A stretch of 24,739 nucleotides of DNA from a virus, in IMG/VR virus record IMGVR_UViG_3300045257_000038, positions 1-24,739 of that record; one strand, 5' to 3'. Position 1 is the first letter of the stretch. Each line of letters begins with the position of its first letter. This document shows positions 14,801-21,909 of the stretch, in pieces. The notes below the pieces were generated by a model, which saw only the letters and a program-made list of their open reading frames with translations, was not told where the DNA came from and did not search any database. The position numbers and the translations under genes are program-made.

Positions 14801-15554
14801 GAACAATATGTTCACGCTCGCGCAGACATTCACCAACGATTTTCTCACGCAAACCAACGACGCTTTTACCGCGTGGGAAACCGGCGCCTCGAGCGCGAAA
14901 AAGGCGTTCGGCGGCCTCATGGATTCCATGTATAAGGAAGCCTGGCAGTTCGTTAACAATCAAGTATTCAAGTCGCTCTTGTTGGCGTTCAATGCGCCGG
15001 GTAGCGAGGGTCAGCCGGGCGCGGGTAAGGGGTTCTGGGAAAACCTCAAGGGCTCGCTGTTCGGCACGTTCTCGGGTCAAGGCAATCCGATGGCGACGGC
15101 GCAGGTTACGGCAACCACGGCGAATACGACCGCGCTTGTCGCGCTCACGACCGCGTTGACCGCGAGTTCATTGGCAAGCGGTCTCGGCGGTAGTAGCGAT
15201 TTGCTGAGCAGCATTTTCAGCGCGGGTGATTCGAGTCAGTTCGGCGCCGGCATCACGAGCTCGATTTCTGACCTGTTCGGCGGCGGTCTCGCGGGCGGCG
15301 GTCCAGCAAAGCCCTATTCGATCCATCCGGTCGCGGAGCAAGGCCCGGAAGTTCTCAACGTCGGCGATCAGGCGTATCTCATGATGGGAGCACGTGGCGG
15401 TCACGTGACGCCGACACGGGATCTCGCGGTCTCGAGCTCGTCCAGCGTGACCAATATCAGCGTCATGGTGCAGCCGACGACGACGCGACGTACCGCGGAT
15501 CAGGTTGCGAGCGCACTCGCCCGCAAACAACGTCAAGTCGTTGCCAGGAGCTAA
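11844..15554 (+). CDS. Tail tape measure protein
   Basis: The largest gene, 1236 residues, sets tail length and helps DNA delivery. Residues about 75-198 match the phage tape measure N-terminal domain (LQSIQYTLLSATGNAIAAGE, DTAEGFARLAAAASASGVSM, SGRALLALQEMFSRGTITA, and a QLNQQLGQAVPGSAVRFQQ segment). Long Ala/Gln/Glu-rich helical regions follow (about 300-490, 560-650, 780-960). A hydrophobic stretch at about 495-530 (LGSFVLGLVGGPWGAAVLAV) could insert into the host membrane during infection. The C-terminal part has a Gly-rich turn and HPVAEQGPEVLNVGD (about 1156-1170), the usual late motif. GAGG at 11833-11836 is seven bases before the ATG. At about 1.5 angstrom per residue, a helical tape predicts a tail on the order of 180 nm. 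Confidence 0.95.
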   Translation: MTTAATLDTNLTLNSTAFRQGMIQAANTANASLKSIQAQAQQTATILGTLNKAAAAFGSFELLKAGIGSLIDAQVKLQSIQYTLLSATGNAIAAGESMAFLRDESEKLGLSLPDTAEGFARLAAAASASGVSMTAQQGLFDAFAKASSTLHLSTAQSGRALLALQEMFSRGTITARQLNQQLGQAVPGSAVRFQQAVMAMTKGTDLQGKSFEQLLKGGKLITTQFLPALTQALQASGSGWEQASQGLNANLNRLSTAWFNLKTELSGGLFSDTLSSGAALLAQNLNKVAGAIQLVAAVAAARGLASIGQAIARPVQSAIGDQILASTRADIGVSQAQSAAQATAAYQAEAQSLLDVDARTLQFIRDQKILALQARKTAAQLFEQAAQQDLVARQNVARIGGGATLSSNIAYSAEQTAAAVAAQAKLTAAQKAFNETSARAAGLLRQEQEASVALSASRAVLTDATETATAATVALTEAQGVQAATAAFSGLGATIGRAASSLGSFVLGLVGGPWGAAVLAVGGLAYAFESAKSSAEHLEIQTKENAKAVEDLIKQAYDLQIAFKQVGNLESFSKLQDSADSLGAALLKNTQDLAAAQQHLSDVSAAASSDGKATGTSWTNLTGVYKAAKDAVDQLTAENVALSAAYGTAAGAQVQAYGSSWDGVRAIFNNMALSIDGVTSAFNRLGPAMNQAAAAQSGIDAASAKANTLLTEMEANAEASAKRLRQKDMNPAQIAADNLVQFMSTMAKAGRVASQDQVATGLADIAHQQGILADAAAKKAAEAAEAAAKARAREAADLLVSQQGELAAAQAQLEQTDKMVPAQKQLNEELGGGVKAYNGMTDAQKALSRATLEQAAALQEQFIANEKARKSAEAYAAMKENLDRILENSRQQIADDLAALQGQGAQETADARATEAFRRSYTERQRLIDKNKELTEAAAAEATADNKKELDQQLTDYQDFIKARATAEYNAMGGLKTAIADFIEAQNNMFTLAQTFTNDFLTQTNDAFTAWETGASSAKKAFGGLMDSMYKEAWQFVNNQVFKSLLLAFNAPGSEGQPGAGKGFWENLKGSLFGTFSGQGNPMATAQVTATTANTTALVALTTALTASSLASGLGGSSDLLSSIFSAGDSSQFGAGITSSISDLFGGGLAGGGPAKPYSIHPVAEQGPEVLNVGDQAYLMMGARGGHVTPTRDLAVSSSSSVTNISVMVQPTTTRRTADQVASALARKQRQVVARS

Positions 15555-15556
15555 CG

Positions 15557-16162
15557 ATGTCTTTCTATGCGATCGAGATTGAACCGACGCCGGGTTTTGG
15601 CTTTGTCGGCGGCCCCGAGTTCAGTACCAATGTCCAGCCGCTTGCGAACGGCCATGAGTCGCGCAATGCGGATTGGGATATTTGCCGCCATTTCTATACG
15701 GCGCCGTTCAAGAACATTTCTGCCGAGGCGTATCGCAAGATCAAGAAAGTATTTTTGATTTGCCGCGGTCGCAACCATTCATTCCTACATCGCGATTGGG
15801 GCGACTACGAGGCGATCGACGAGCAGTTCGGCACGGGCGACGGAAGCGAGACGACATTCCAATTGAGCAAGCTCTCGAGCGATGGCGGCGGTACTTATCT
15901 CCGCACCATCACCAAGCCCGAGCTTGCCGACCTGGTAGTCAAGGTCGATGGCATCGTGACCGGCGCGACGGTCTCGGCGACCGACGGCAGTGTTGTGTTT
16001 GCCGAGGCGCCGGCCGATGGCGCGGTGCTGACCTGGACAGGTTTGTTTTTCGTGCAAGTGCGTTTTGATAATGACAAGCTCCCTTATTCGCTGGACGATA
16101 AAAACAGCGCTGGTTTCGTGACCAACGGAAGCATCGACTTGCTCGAGGTTCTCGGCGAATGA
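15557..16162 (+). CDS. Distal tail protein (DUF2460/GTA ORF12-like)
   Basis: A 201-residue protein of the DUF2460 type, which forms the distal tail ring in Rhodobacter gene transfer agent and related phages. The N-terminus has PEFSTNVQPLANGHESRNADW, then RHFYTAPFKNIS, the typical opening. FLICRGRNHSFLHRDWGDYEA is the conserved centre. Residues about 92-165 carry a beta module (GTGDGSETTFQLSKL, IVTGATVSATDGSVVFAEAP, AVLTWTG), and the end VQVRFDNDKLPYSLDD is characteristic. It begins two bases after the tape measure stop and ends in an ATGA overlap with the DUF2163-like gene. A related module recurs in that next protein. Confidence 0.9.
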   Translation: MSFYAIEIEPTPGFGFVGGPEFSTNVQPLANGHESRNADWDICRHFYTAPFKNISAEAYRKIKKVFLICRGRNHSFLHRDWGDYEAIDEQFGTGDGSETTFQLSKLSSDGGGTYLRTITKPELADLVVKVDGIVTGATVSATDGSVVFAEAPADGAVLTWTGLFFVQVRFDNDKLPYSLDDKNSAGFVTNGSIDLLEVLGE

Positions 16163-17331
16163 CGCGCGTCATTCCGAGCTTGCTTTGCGACGATCTTGCC
16201 GAACCCGCCAAGACGTTGACCTATTTGTTAAAGGTCAAGCCGCTTGCGACGGCGATGTCGACGGCATCGATTTTCGGAATTACCAGCGGCAATGTCGATT
16301 TCACGTATGACGACGGCACTGTCGACGGCGAGATCACCTATCGATGCGCGACGGGTTACACGCCGTTTGATGTCGAAACCAAATCCGACATGAGTGTCAA
16401 CAATAGCGAAGCCGCCGCGTTGCTCGCGCAATACCCGATCGACGGTATGACGATCGAGGCGGTGAACCGCGGCGACTATGACGGCGCGCGGTTTGTGCAA
16501 TACCTGGTCAACTACAAGAACGGGTCGCACGGCCATACGATCATCGACTCCGGTCAGATCGGTATGGTCACGCAAGTCGACGAGCTCGCCTGCCGGATCG
16601 AGCTCCGCTCGTTGCAACAGATCCTCAAGCAACTCTCGATGGTTGAGCTCACGTCGATTACCTGCCGCGCGCAATATGGCGACGCGCGATGCAAGCAACC
16701 CTTGCGCTGGTACAACGGCACGGTTGCGAGTGTGGGTGCCGAGGCGGATCGCACGTTCGTCCTCACGTTGGCGCCGGGCTCGGGCGTTGTGCCCGGCAGC
16801 GGCACGTTCCCGGTCACGGCCGTTCCGTTCTTTACCGGCGATGGCACGACGCGGATCTTCCAATTGCTCGACACGGCCGGCGAAGCGGTTACGTCGGGTT
16901 TCACCGTTACGGATATCAAACTCAACGGAACCATAACAAGCGCGTGTACGATTTCAGGCGCTGGCCTCGTGACGTTCACGACGGCGCCGGGTGCGGGCGT
17001 TGCGGGAACATGGGACGGGACGCTCACGGAGAATCCCGACGGGTTCTTTGTGCCCGGCATGGTCGAGTGGCTCACGGGTCCGAACGCGGGCATGCAACTC
17101 GAGACGGAAACCTACGTCTCCTCGACCGGCACAGTGACGCTGGCGATCCCCACGTTCTACAACATTGCAGCCGGGCATATCTTGAAGCTCCGTCGCGACT
17201 GCGACAAATCCAAGGCCATGTGCAAGGCCTATGGCAACTTGCCGAACATGCGGGCCGAGCCGGAGTTGCCTCGGGGCAATGGTGTCTCGCTGCAATCGCC
17301 CGACCAGACGCTACAGGCAGCAACGCAATGA
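16159..17331 (+). CDS. Tail hub protein (DUF2163/GTA ORF13-like)
   Basis: A 390-residue tail-tip hub protein of the DUF2163 class, analogous to lambda gpL in position. N-terminal features are YLLKVKPLATAMSTASIFG, GITSGNVDFTYDDGTVDGEI, and VNNSEAAALLAQYPIDGMT. The conserved centre is RSLQQILKQLSMVELTSITC. Four cysteines in two pairs, C-x8-C in CRAQYGDARC and C-x5-C in DCDKSKAMCKAYGN, could hold an iron-sulphur cluster, as reported for lambda gpL and the GTA hub. Residues about 215-295 form an inserted beta module (FFTGDGTTRIFQLLD, ISGAGLVTFTTAPG, GTWDGT) absent from minimal homologues as remembered. FVPGMVEWLTGPNAGMQLE near the end is typical. Both ends are ATGA overlaps. Confidence 0.88.
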   Translation: MTRVIPSLLCDDLAEPAKTLTYLLKVKPLATAMSTASIFGITSGNVDFTYDDGTVDGEITYRCATGYTPFDVETKSDMSVNNSEAAALLAQYPIDGMTIEAVNRGDYDGARFVQYLVNYKNGSHGHTIIDSGQIGMVTQVDELACRIELRSLQQILKQLSMVELTSITCRAQYGDARCKQPLRWYNGTVASVGAEADRTFVLTLAPGSGVVPGSGTFPVTAVPFFTGDGTTRIFQLLDTAGEAVTSGFTVTDIKLNGTITSACTISGAGLVTFTTAPGAGVAGTWDGTLTENPDGFFVPGMVEWLTGPNAGMQLETETYVSSTGTVTLAIPTFYNIAAGHILKLRRDCDKSKAMCKAYGNLPNMRAEPELPRGNGVSLQSPDQTLQAATQ

Positions 17332-17777
17332 TGCGGGCCATCGGGCCGCCCCTGACGCCGCAGGAGAGCGCCAGGCTCGTCGCCGAGGCCCGAGCGCTGC
17401 TGGACGTGCGGTTCCGGCACATGGGCCGCTCTCGGCGTGGCGTGGACTGCGCCGGCACGGTTCTGATGGCATTGCTGGCGATCGGTCGACCGTTCAACGA
17501 TAACAACGGGGAAGCCTACGGCCGCGAGCCATTCAACGGCACATTGCGTAAGATGCTCATCGAGAATCTCGGGGCGCCGATCCCGCGCGAGGAAATGCGG
17601 GTTGGCGACGTTCCTCTCATGGAGTTCGAAAACGAGCCGCATCATGTCGGGTTGCTTGGGGACTACCAGTATGGCGGCCTATCATTGATTCACGGATATG
17701 CTCGCGTTCGCAAAGTTGTCGAGCATCGGCTCGATAAGACGTGGCGGAACAGGATTGTCGAGGTCTATCGACCATGA
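17328..17777 (+). CDS. NlpC/P60-type cysteine peptidase, tail tip
   Basis: A 149-residue NlpC/P60-like protein, expected to cleave peptidoglycan peptides during DNA entry, like the K protein of lambda or GTA ORF14. The catalytic triad is C41 in GVDCAGTV, H106 in PHHVGLL, and a third polar residue, probably H122 in LIHGYA. The VGDVPLMEFEN strand before the histidine is typical. The start ATG at 17328 overlaps the hub stop as ATGA; the next codon is also ATG (17331). The longer open frame back to 16689 overlaps the previous gene and is not coding. It ends in an ATGA overlap with the large tail-tip gene, the expected partner. Confidence 0.9.
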   Translation: MMRAIGPPLTPQESARLVAEARALLDVRFRHMGRSRRGVDCAGTVLMALLAIGRPFNDNNGEAYGREPFNGTLRKMLIENLGAPIPREEMRVGDVPLMEFENEPHHVGLLGDYQYGGLSLIHGYARVRKVVEHRLDKTWRNRIVEVYRP

Positions 17778-20410
17778 GCGGCCAGCAGATCGGAACATTC
17801 GTTGGCGGCGTCGTCGGTGCGTTCTTTGGCGCGCCGCAGCTTGGCATGGCGATCGGTGGCCTCATCGGTGGCCTCGTTGATCCGACCAAGATCCAAGGTC
17901 CGCGCATCGGCGACGGGCAGGCCCAGACCGCGACGGACGGCGCTCCTATCGCATGGGTCATGGGAACCGCAGTGGTCGCGGGTACGATCGCGCAATACAG
18001 TGCCAAGCGTCATGTGCAAGTCAAGGTGAGCGGCGGCAAGGGCGGCCCGCCAGCGCAATATCAGGACGAGCTCTTTCAGGATTTTTGCATCCTTGTCTGC
18101 GAATCATGCTCGCTACGCGATAGCGTCATCGATACTGTGCTCATGGTGCAACAGGATGGACAGATCGTCTATGATGTGCGGCCGGGAACGTCGCCGGATG
18201 TTGTCGCGAGCTCGACAAAATGGGCGACCAACGTCACGTTCCAGTTCGGCGACGAAGCGCAACTCCCGCATCCGACAATGGAAGCGATCACGGGCGTCGG
18301 TAACACGCCAGCCTATCGCGGCGCCTTCACGGCGATCTTCACGAATTTCAACCTGACGAGCTCGGGCAATCGCATCCCGCAATTCCTGTTCACGGTTTCC
18401 TCTGCGGCAACCGTGGTTATTCCCGACAATCCGTTGCCGCTCGAGATCAAGTCGAGTTCGTCCAACTATGGGGGTGGCACGATGCCGCCGTCGGCCGTCG
18501 GCGCAGTCGAGGGTTTCGTGCAGACGATCCTGTTTGATCTGCCGACATCCGCGTTCGAGATCGATTTTGACAATTGGGCGTTCCATCGGTTCATCGTGCA
18601 ACCGCTCTACGGAAGTGAGGCCAATGCATTCAACTATATCGATCAGGGCGATCTCGCATCGGCGATGTCGCAGAGCGGTATCTACGATAGTGGATGGTTG
18701 ACCCTGAGCTATTTTAGTTGGGATCCGACATCGATTGCGTGGTTCGCGGCGCATCACGTGGACCTGCCTATCGCCGTTCCAGATACCGTCGTGCGTCCGT
18801 TCCTCGTGAAAGCAGGGCGTATGGTAACTGGCGTGCGCGTCTACGGGTTCATCGATTTCCTGCCCGGCCTTTATACCGTGCAGCCGTGCGATGCGCATAT
18901 CTCCGTGCCGAACCCCTCGGGCCATACGCTCGTTCCGCGTGACCTGAATTACTATCTTGATCCGTCGGATGTCGTCTATCGGCCGCCGTGGAGTCCGGCG
19001 ACGAATCAGGTGCAGGCAACGCCGGGAAGCGTGTTGCTCTCGGATATCGTCAAGCGCATGTGCAAGCGCGGCGCCCTCGTCGACGCGGAGATTGACGCGA
19101 GCGATCTTGCGACGGTCGACGTGCTCGGCTATCCCATCGCGAAACAGGCGAGCGCTGCGGATTGCCTCGCGCCGATTCTCGCAGCCTATTTCGCCTACGG
19201 TTCGGAATATGACGGTCGCGTCAATTTCCATTTCTACGGCGCCGATGTCGTCATGGAGATCCTGCGCGACGATTTGCTTGAGGCGAACGCTGCGAACCAG
19301 GATGCGATCATCTGGAATCCGCGTAATCAGGCGACGGAATATCCGCGGCGCATCGTGGCGACCTATGTCGACCCGGATCAGAATTATACGCCGGTCAATG
19401 TTGCGGCGGCGCGCAGCAGTATCAATGTCGTCGCGATCGGCGATCAGCAGTTTCCGATCCCGGTCACGATGGATGCGAATGTTGCGCAACAAGCCGTCGA
19501 CAAAGCCCTCAAGGTGGCTTACGCGACATTGCAGGGCAAACCGGAATATTCCGTGCCGTTCGCGCGCTCGGATACCTATCTCAAGCTCGTCCCAGGCGAT
19601 CCGATCGCATTTCAGGGCCGTCGATACGTCGTGGATGAGATCACGATCAGCAACGGCTACGTGAAGCTCACGACGCGTTACGATCGGCAGAGCGCCTATA
19701 CCTCGACAGTGCAGGCAGTTCCGGGTAATCCGCCGCCCGATCCCGGATCGATGTTCTCGGGGCCAACGAATCTCATGGCGATGAACCTGCCGTCGTTGCG
19801 GCCGCAGGATACCTACGGGGTTTATCTTGCTGCGTCCTCGATGTTCAACTCGCCATCGTGGAAGGGCTGCGTTGTGCAGGTGTCCTACGACGGCAAGATC
19901 AGTTGGCAGATTGCAACGCAGATGATCCTCGCGTCGACGATGGGTATCGTCACGCCGGCAACGACAACGCCGCTGACTGTCTCGCTCAACGGCGATATAA
20001 ATACCGTGACCGACGCGCAGCTTGCGGCGAAAGCAAATGCCTATGCGCTTGTCGATCAGTTCTCGCAGAACGCCGAGATCGGCCAGTTCAAGACGGTGAC
20101 GGAGACGACGCCGGATACGTTCCAGTTGACCGACGTTGTGCGCGGATTGATGGGAACCTCAATCAACGCCAATACGCCGGGCGATCAATTCACGATGCTC
20201 GACAATGTTTATTTCGTGCCGATCGATCTCTCGTTCGCCGGGCGCACGCTTTACTTCCGCGCGATCGGCTTTGGCGAGAGTGCGGCGGATGCTGGTATCA
20301 TCTCTCTCGTCTATAATCCGCGCTTTAACCGGACGATTGGTTTCGAGACGGTACAGGACGGGGATCGGATCACAACGTCGAGCGGCGATTTCATTGAGGT
20401 AACAGCATGA
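17774..20410 (+). CDS. Large tail-tip protein (GTA ORF15/J-like)
   Basis: An 878-residue central tail-tip protein. The N-terminus is Gly rich and hydrophobic (FVGGVVGAFFGAPQLGMAIG), then GPRIGDGQAQTATDGAPIAW and VMGTAVVAGTI at about 42-72, the standard opening of this class of tail proteins. A middle part (about residues 390-600) contains the phage-tail_3-like region, with AKQASAADCLAPILAAYFAY and RRIVATYVDPDQNYT. Towards the end, LTDVVRGLMGTSINAN, then DQFTMLDNVYFV and RTLYFRAIGFG resemble the G-R-R-G-T ... Y-Y-R-A closing segments. The start at 17774 overlaps the peptidase stop as ATGA, which is better than the upstream ATG at 17741. It probably forms the hub-to-spike cone and anchors the fibres encoded next. 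Confidence 0.88.
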   Translation: MSGQQIGTFVGGVVGAFFGAPQLGMAIGGLIGGLVDPTKIQGPRIGDGQAQTATDGAPIAWVMGTAVVAGTIAQYSAKRHVQVKVSGGKGGPPAQYQDELFQDFCILVCESCSLRDSVIDTVLMVQQDGQIVYDVRPGTSPDVVASSTKWATNVTFQFGDEAQLPHPTMEAITGVGNTPAYRGAFTAIFTNFNLTSSGNRIPQFLFTVSSAATVVIPDNPLPLEIKSSSSNYGGGTMPPSAVGAVEGFVQTILFDLPTSAFEIDFDNWAFHRFIVQPLYGSEANAFNYIDQGDLASAMSQSGIYDSGWLTLSYFSWDPTSIAWFAAHHVDLPIAVPDTVVRPFLVKAGRMVTGVRVYGFIDFLPGLYTVQPCDAHISVPNPSGHTLVPRDLNYYLDPSDVVYRPPWSPATNQVQATPGSVLLSDIVKRMCKRGALVDAEIDASDLATVDVLGYPIAKQASAADCLAPILAAYFAYGSEYDGRVNFHFYGADVVMEILRDDLLEANAANQDAIIWNPRNQATEYPRRIVATYVDPDQNYTPVNVAAARSSINVVAIGDQQFPIPVTMDANVAQQAVDKALKVAYATLQGKPEYSVPFARSDTYLKLVPGDPIAFQGRRYVVDEITISNGYVKLTTRYDRQSAYTSTVQAVPGNPPPDPGSMFSGPTNLMAMNLPSLRPQDTYGVYLAASSMFNSPSWKGCVVQVSYDGKISWQIATQMILASTMGIVTPATTTPLTVSLNGDINTVTDAQLAAKANAYALVDQFSQNAEIGQFKTVTETTPDTFQLTDVVRGLMGTSINANTPGDQFTMLDNVYFVPIDLSFAGRTLYFRAIGFGESAADAGIISLVYNPRFNRTIGFETVQDGDRITTSSGDFIEVTA

Positions 20411-21282
20411 CAACCGCGAATGCTCTGTATGCGTCCAACCCCCTCACGCTTGACGGCACGGAACGCGTCGTTCTCGATCAAGCGTCCGGTCCGACTGGCG
20501 GTGCGCTTGCGCAGGCAATCGCCAACCTGTTCAAGAATCGCAAGGGAACGGATCTCGCATCGGCTGCGACCGTGAACCTCGGCGCCGCTGTCGGCGAGTA
20601 TTTCCATATCACGGGAACGACTGCGATCACGGCGTTCGACAATGTTCCCGCAGGTATCACGCGGCTCGTTGTGTTCGGCGGCATCCTCACGTTGACCTAT
20701 GACGCGACCGCGATGGTGTTGCCGACATCGGCAAACATCACGACGGCATCGGGCGACTGTGCGATTTTCGTCTCGGAAGGCTCGGGTAATTGGCGTTGCG
20801 TTTTGTATGACAGGTTCAGCGGTGCGCCGCTCAAAGGCGTGGATATCCACGGGTTGACGCTCAAGGATCCGCCCCTCGGTGCCGATGAGATCGTTCTCGC
20901 CGACAGTGCATCGTCTTGGGTATTGGCGAAAACAACGATTGATGATTTGCGGGCAATGCTCTTGAAGCCCAACGTGCAGATCGTTGCGGCGGCTGCAACC
21001 GTCACGCCGACTTTCAGCGACGATATGGTACGCATCACGGCGCAGAATGCGGCGTTGGATCTCGCGAATCCGAACGGAACGGCTGTTGACGGTTGGGGCA
21101 TCGCATTTGAGATCGAGGACGATGGGACATCCCGCGCGATCACTTGGGATACGCAGTATCGCGGCATTGGCGGCACGCTTCCCGCAGCAACCGTGGCCGG
21201 CAAGAAAATGATGTTCGGTGCGCTATACAATGCAGCCGATACCAAGTGGGACGTGCCGCTTCCGGTCGCGCAGGAAACCTAG
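20407..21282 (+). CDS. Tail fibre-like protein with two beta modules
   Basis: A 291-residue protein without a named family, read as a tail fibre or tip-decorating protein from its position and composition (Ala/Thr/Gly rich, few Lys). It looks modular: residues about 55-140 (NLGAAVGEYFHITGTTAITA, GITRLVVFGGILTLTYDATA, NWRCVLYDRFSG) and residues about 190-285 (IVAAAATVTPTFSDDMVRIT, GWGIAFEIEDDGTSRAITWD, MMFGALYNAADTKWDV) have similar length and strand patterns and may be two copies of one fold. A linker rich in acidic residues joins them. The start is an ATGA overlap with the tail-tip gene. The stop is followed two bases later by the GTG start of the SPRY-like gene. Confidence 0.75.
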   Translation: MTTANALYASNPLTLDGTERVVLDQASGPTGGALAQAIANLFKNRKGTDLASAATVNLGAAVGEYFHITGTTAITAFDNVPAGITRLVVFGGILTLTYDATAMVLPTSANITTASGDCAIFVSEGSGNWRCVLYDRFSGAPLKGVDIHGLTLKDPPLGADEIVLADSASSWVLAKTTIDDLRAMLLKPNVQIVAAAATVTPTFSDDMVRITAQNAALDLANPNGTAVDGWGIAFEIEDDGTSRAITWDTQYRGIGGTLPAATVAGKKMMFGALYNAADTKWDVPLPVAQET

Positions 21283-21283
21283 C

Positions 21284-21907
21284 GTGAAGCCGTATCGCGC
21301 GCTCGGATTGAGGGCTCTCGCCTCGGCGCCGTCGGGGCCTGTTGTCTTGTGGAATCCCGCAGACTTCAACGCAAATTTCACCCTGAGCGGCGGCAACAAG
21401 ATCGCCGTGCGCGCTGGTCCCGACGGCTGGGTATCCGGCCGCGCGGATCATTCATTCGCCTCGGGCAAAAAGTATTTTGGCGTCTTGATCGGCGGGGCAG
21501 GCGCGGATGCCGGATTGATGATCGGATGGAGCGAAGCCGCCGCAACGCTCGCAAACTATGTTGGCTTTGATACGCACGGCTGGGGCTTCAATTCCAATGC
21601 CGGCGATACCTACGCAAGCGGCGCCGGCCCATTCGCCTATGGCGGAGCTTGGGGCGGCGGCGCGCATATCGGTGCGGCGATCGATTTTGGTGCGCAAAAA
21701 ATGTGGTGGGCGATCAACAATGTTTGGCAGAATAGCGGTAATCCTGCGGCCGGAACGGGTTGGGCGTTTACTTCGTTCGGCGCATTGACGCTGTTCCCGA
21801 CGATCTCTGGTTATTTTGGCGCGGGTACTCACAACTTCACGTTGCAGGCAAATGCAACCGACAGCACCTACGCGCCGCCGAGCGGCTTCTCGATGATTGG
21901 AGTGTGA
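21284..21907 (+). CDS. SPRY-like tail fibre or receptor-binding protein
   Basis: A 207-residue protein dominated by a SPRY/B30.2-like beta sandwich (about residues 60-190). Visible landmarks are KKYFGVLIGG, AGLMIGWSEAAATLANYVGF, GWGFNSNAGDTYASGAG, HIGAAIDFGAQKMWWAINN (the D-F ... K-x-W-W-x-x-N signature) and ALTLFPTISGYFGAGTHNFT. It is Gly, Trp and Tyr rich, as receptor-binding domains often are. The GTG at 21284 has AGGA eight bases upstream (21272-21275); the open frame back to 21218 lies inside the previous gene. As the last structural gene before lysis genes, it is the best candidate for a host-recognition tip. The ligand is unknown. Confidence 0.8.
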   Translation: MKPYRALGLRALASAPSGPVVLWNPADFNANFTLSGGNKIAVRAGPDGWVSGRADHSFASGKKYFGVLIGGAGADAGLMIGWSEAAATLANYVGFDTHGWGFNSNAGDTYASGAGPFAYGGAWGGGAHIGAAIDFGAQKMWWAINNVWQNSGNPAAGTGWAFTSFGALTLFPTISGYFGAGTHNFTLQANATDSTYAPPSGFSMIGV

Positions 21908-21909
21908 GC

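Noticed and set aside
16689-17327. N-terminal extension of the NlpC/P60 frame
   Set aside because: Lies inside the hub gene in another frame and is Arg/His/Gly-rich; the ATG at 17328 in an ATGA overlap gives the normal domain size.
18113-19492. Long - strand open frame (459 codons) opposite the large tail-tip gene
   Set aside because: Arg/Asp/Ile-rich mirror of biased + strand codons with no family resemblance; the + strand gene accounts for the region.
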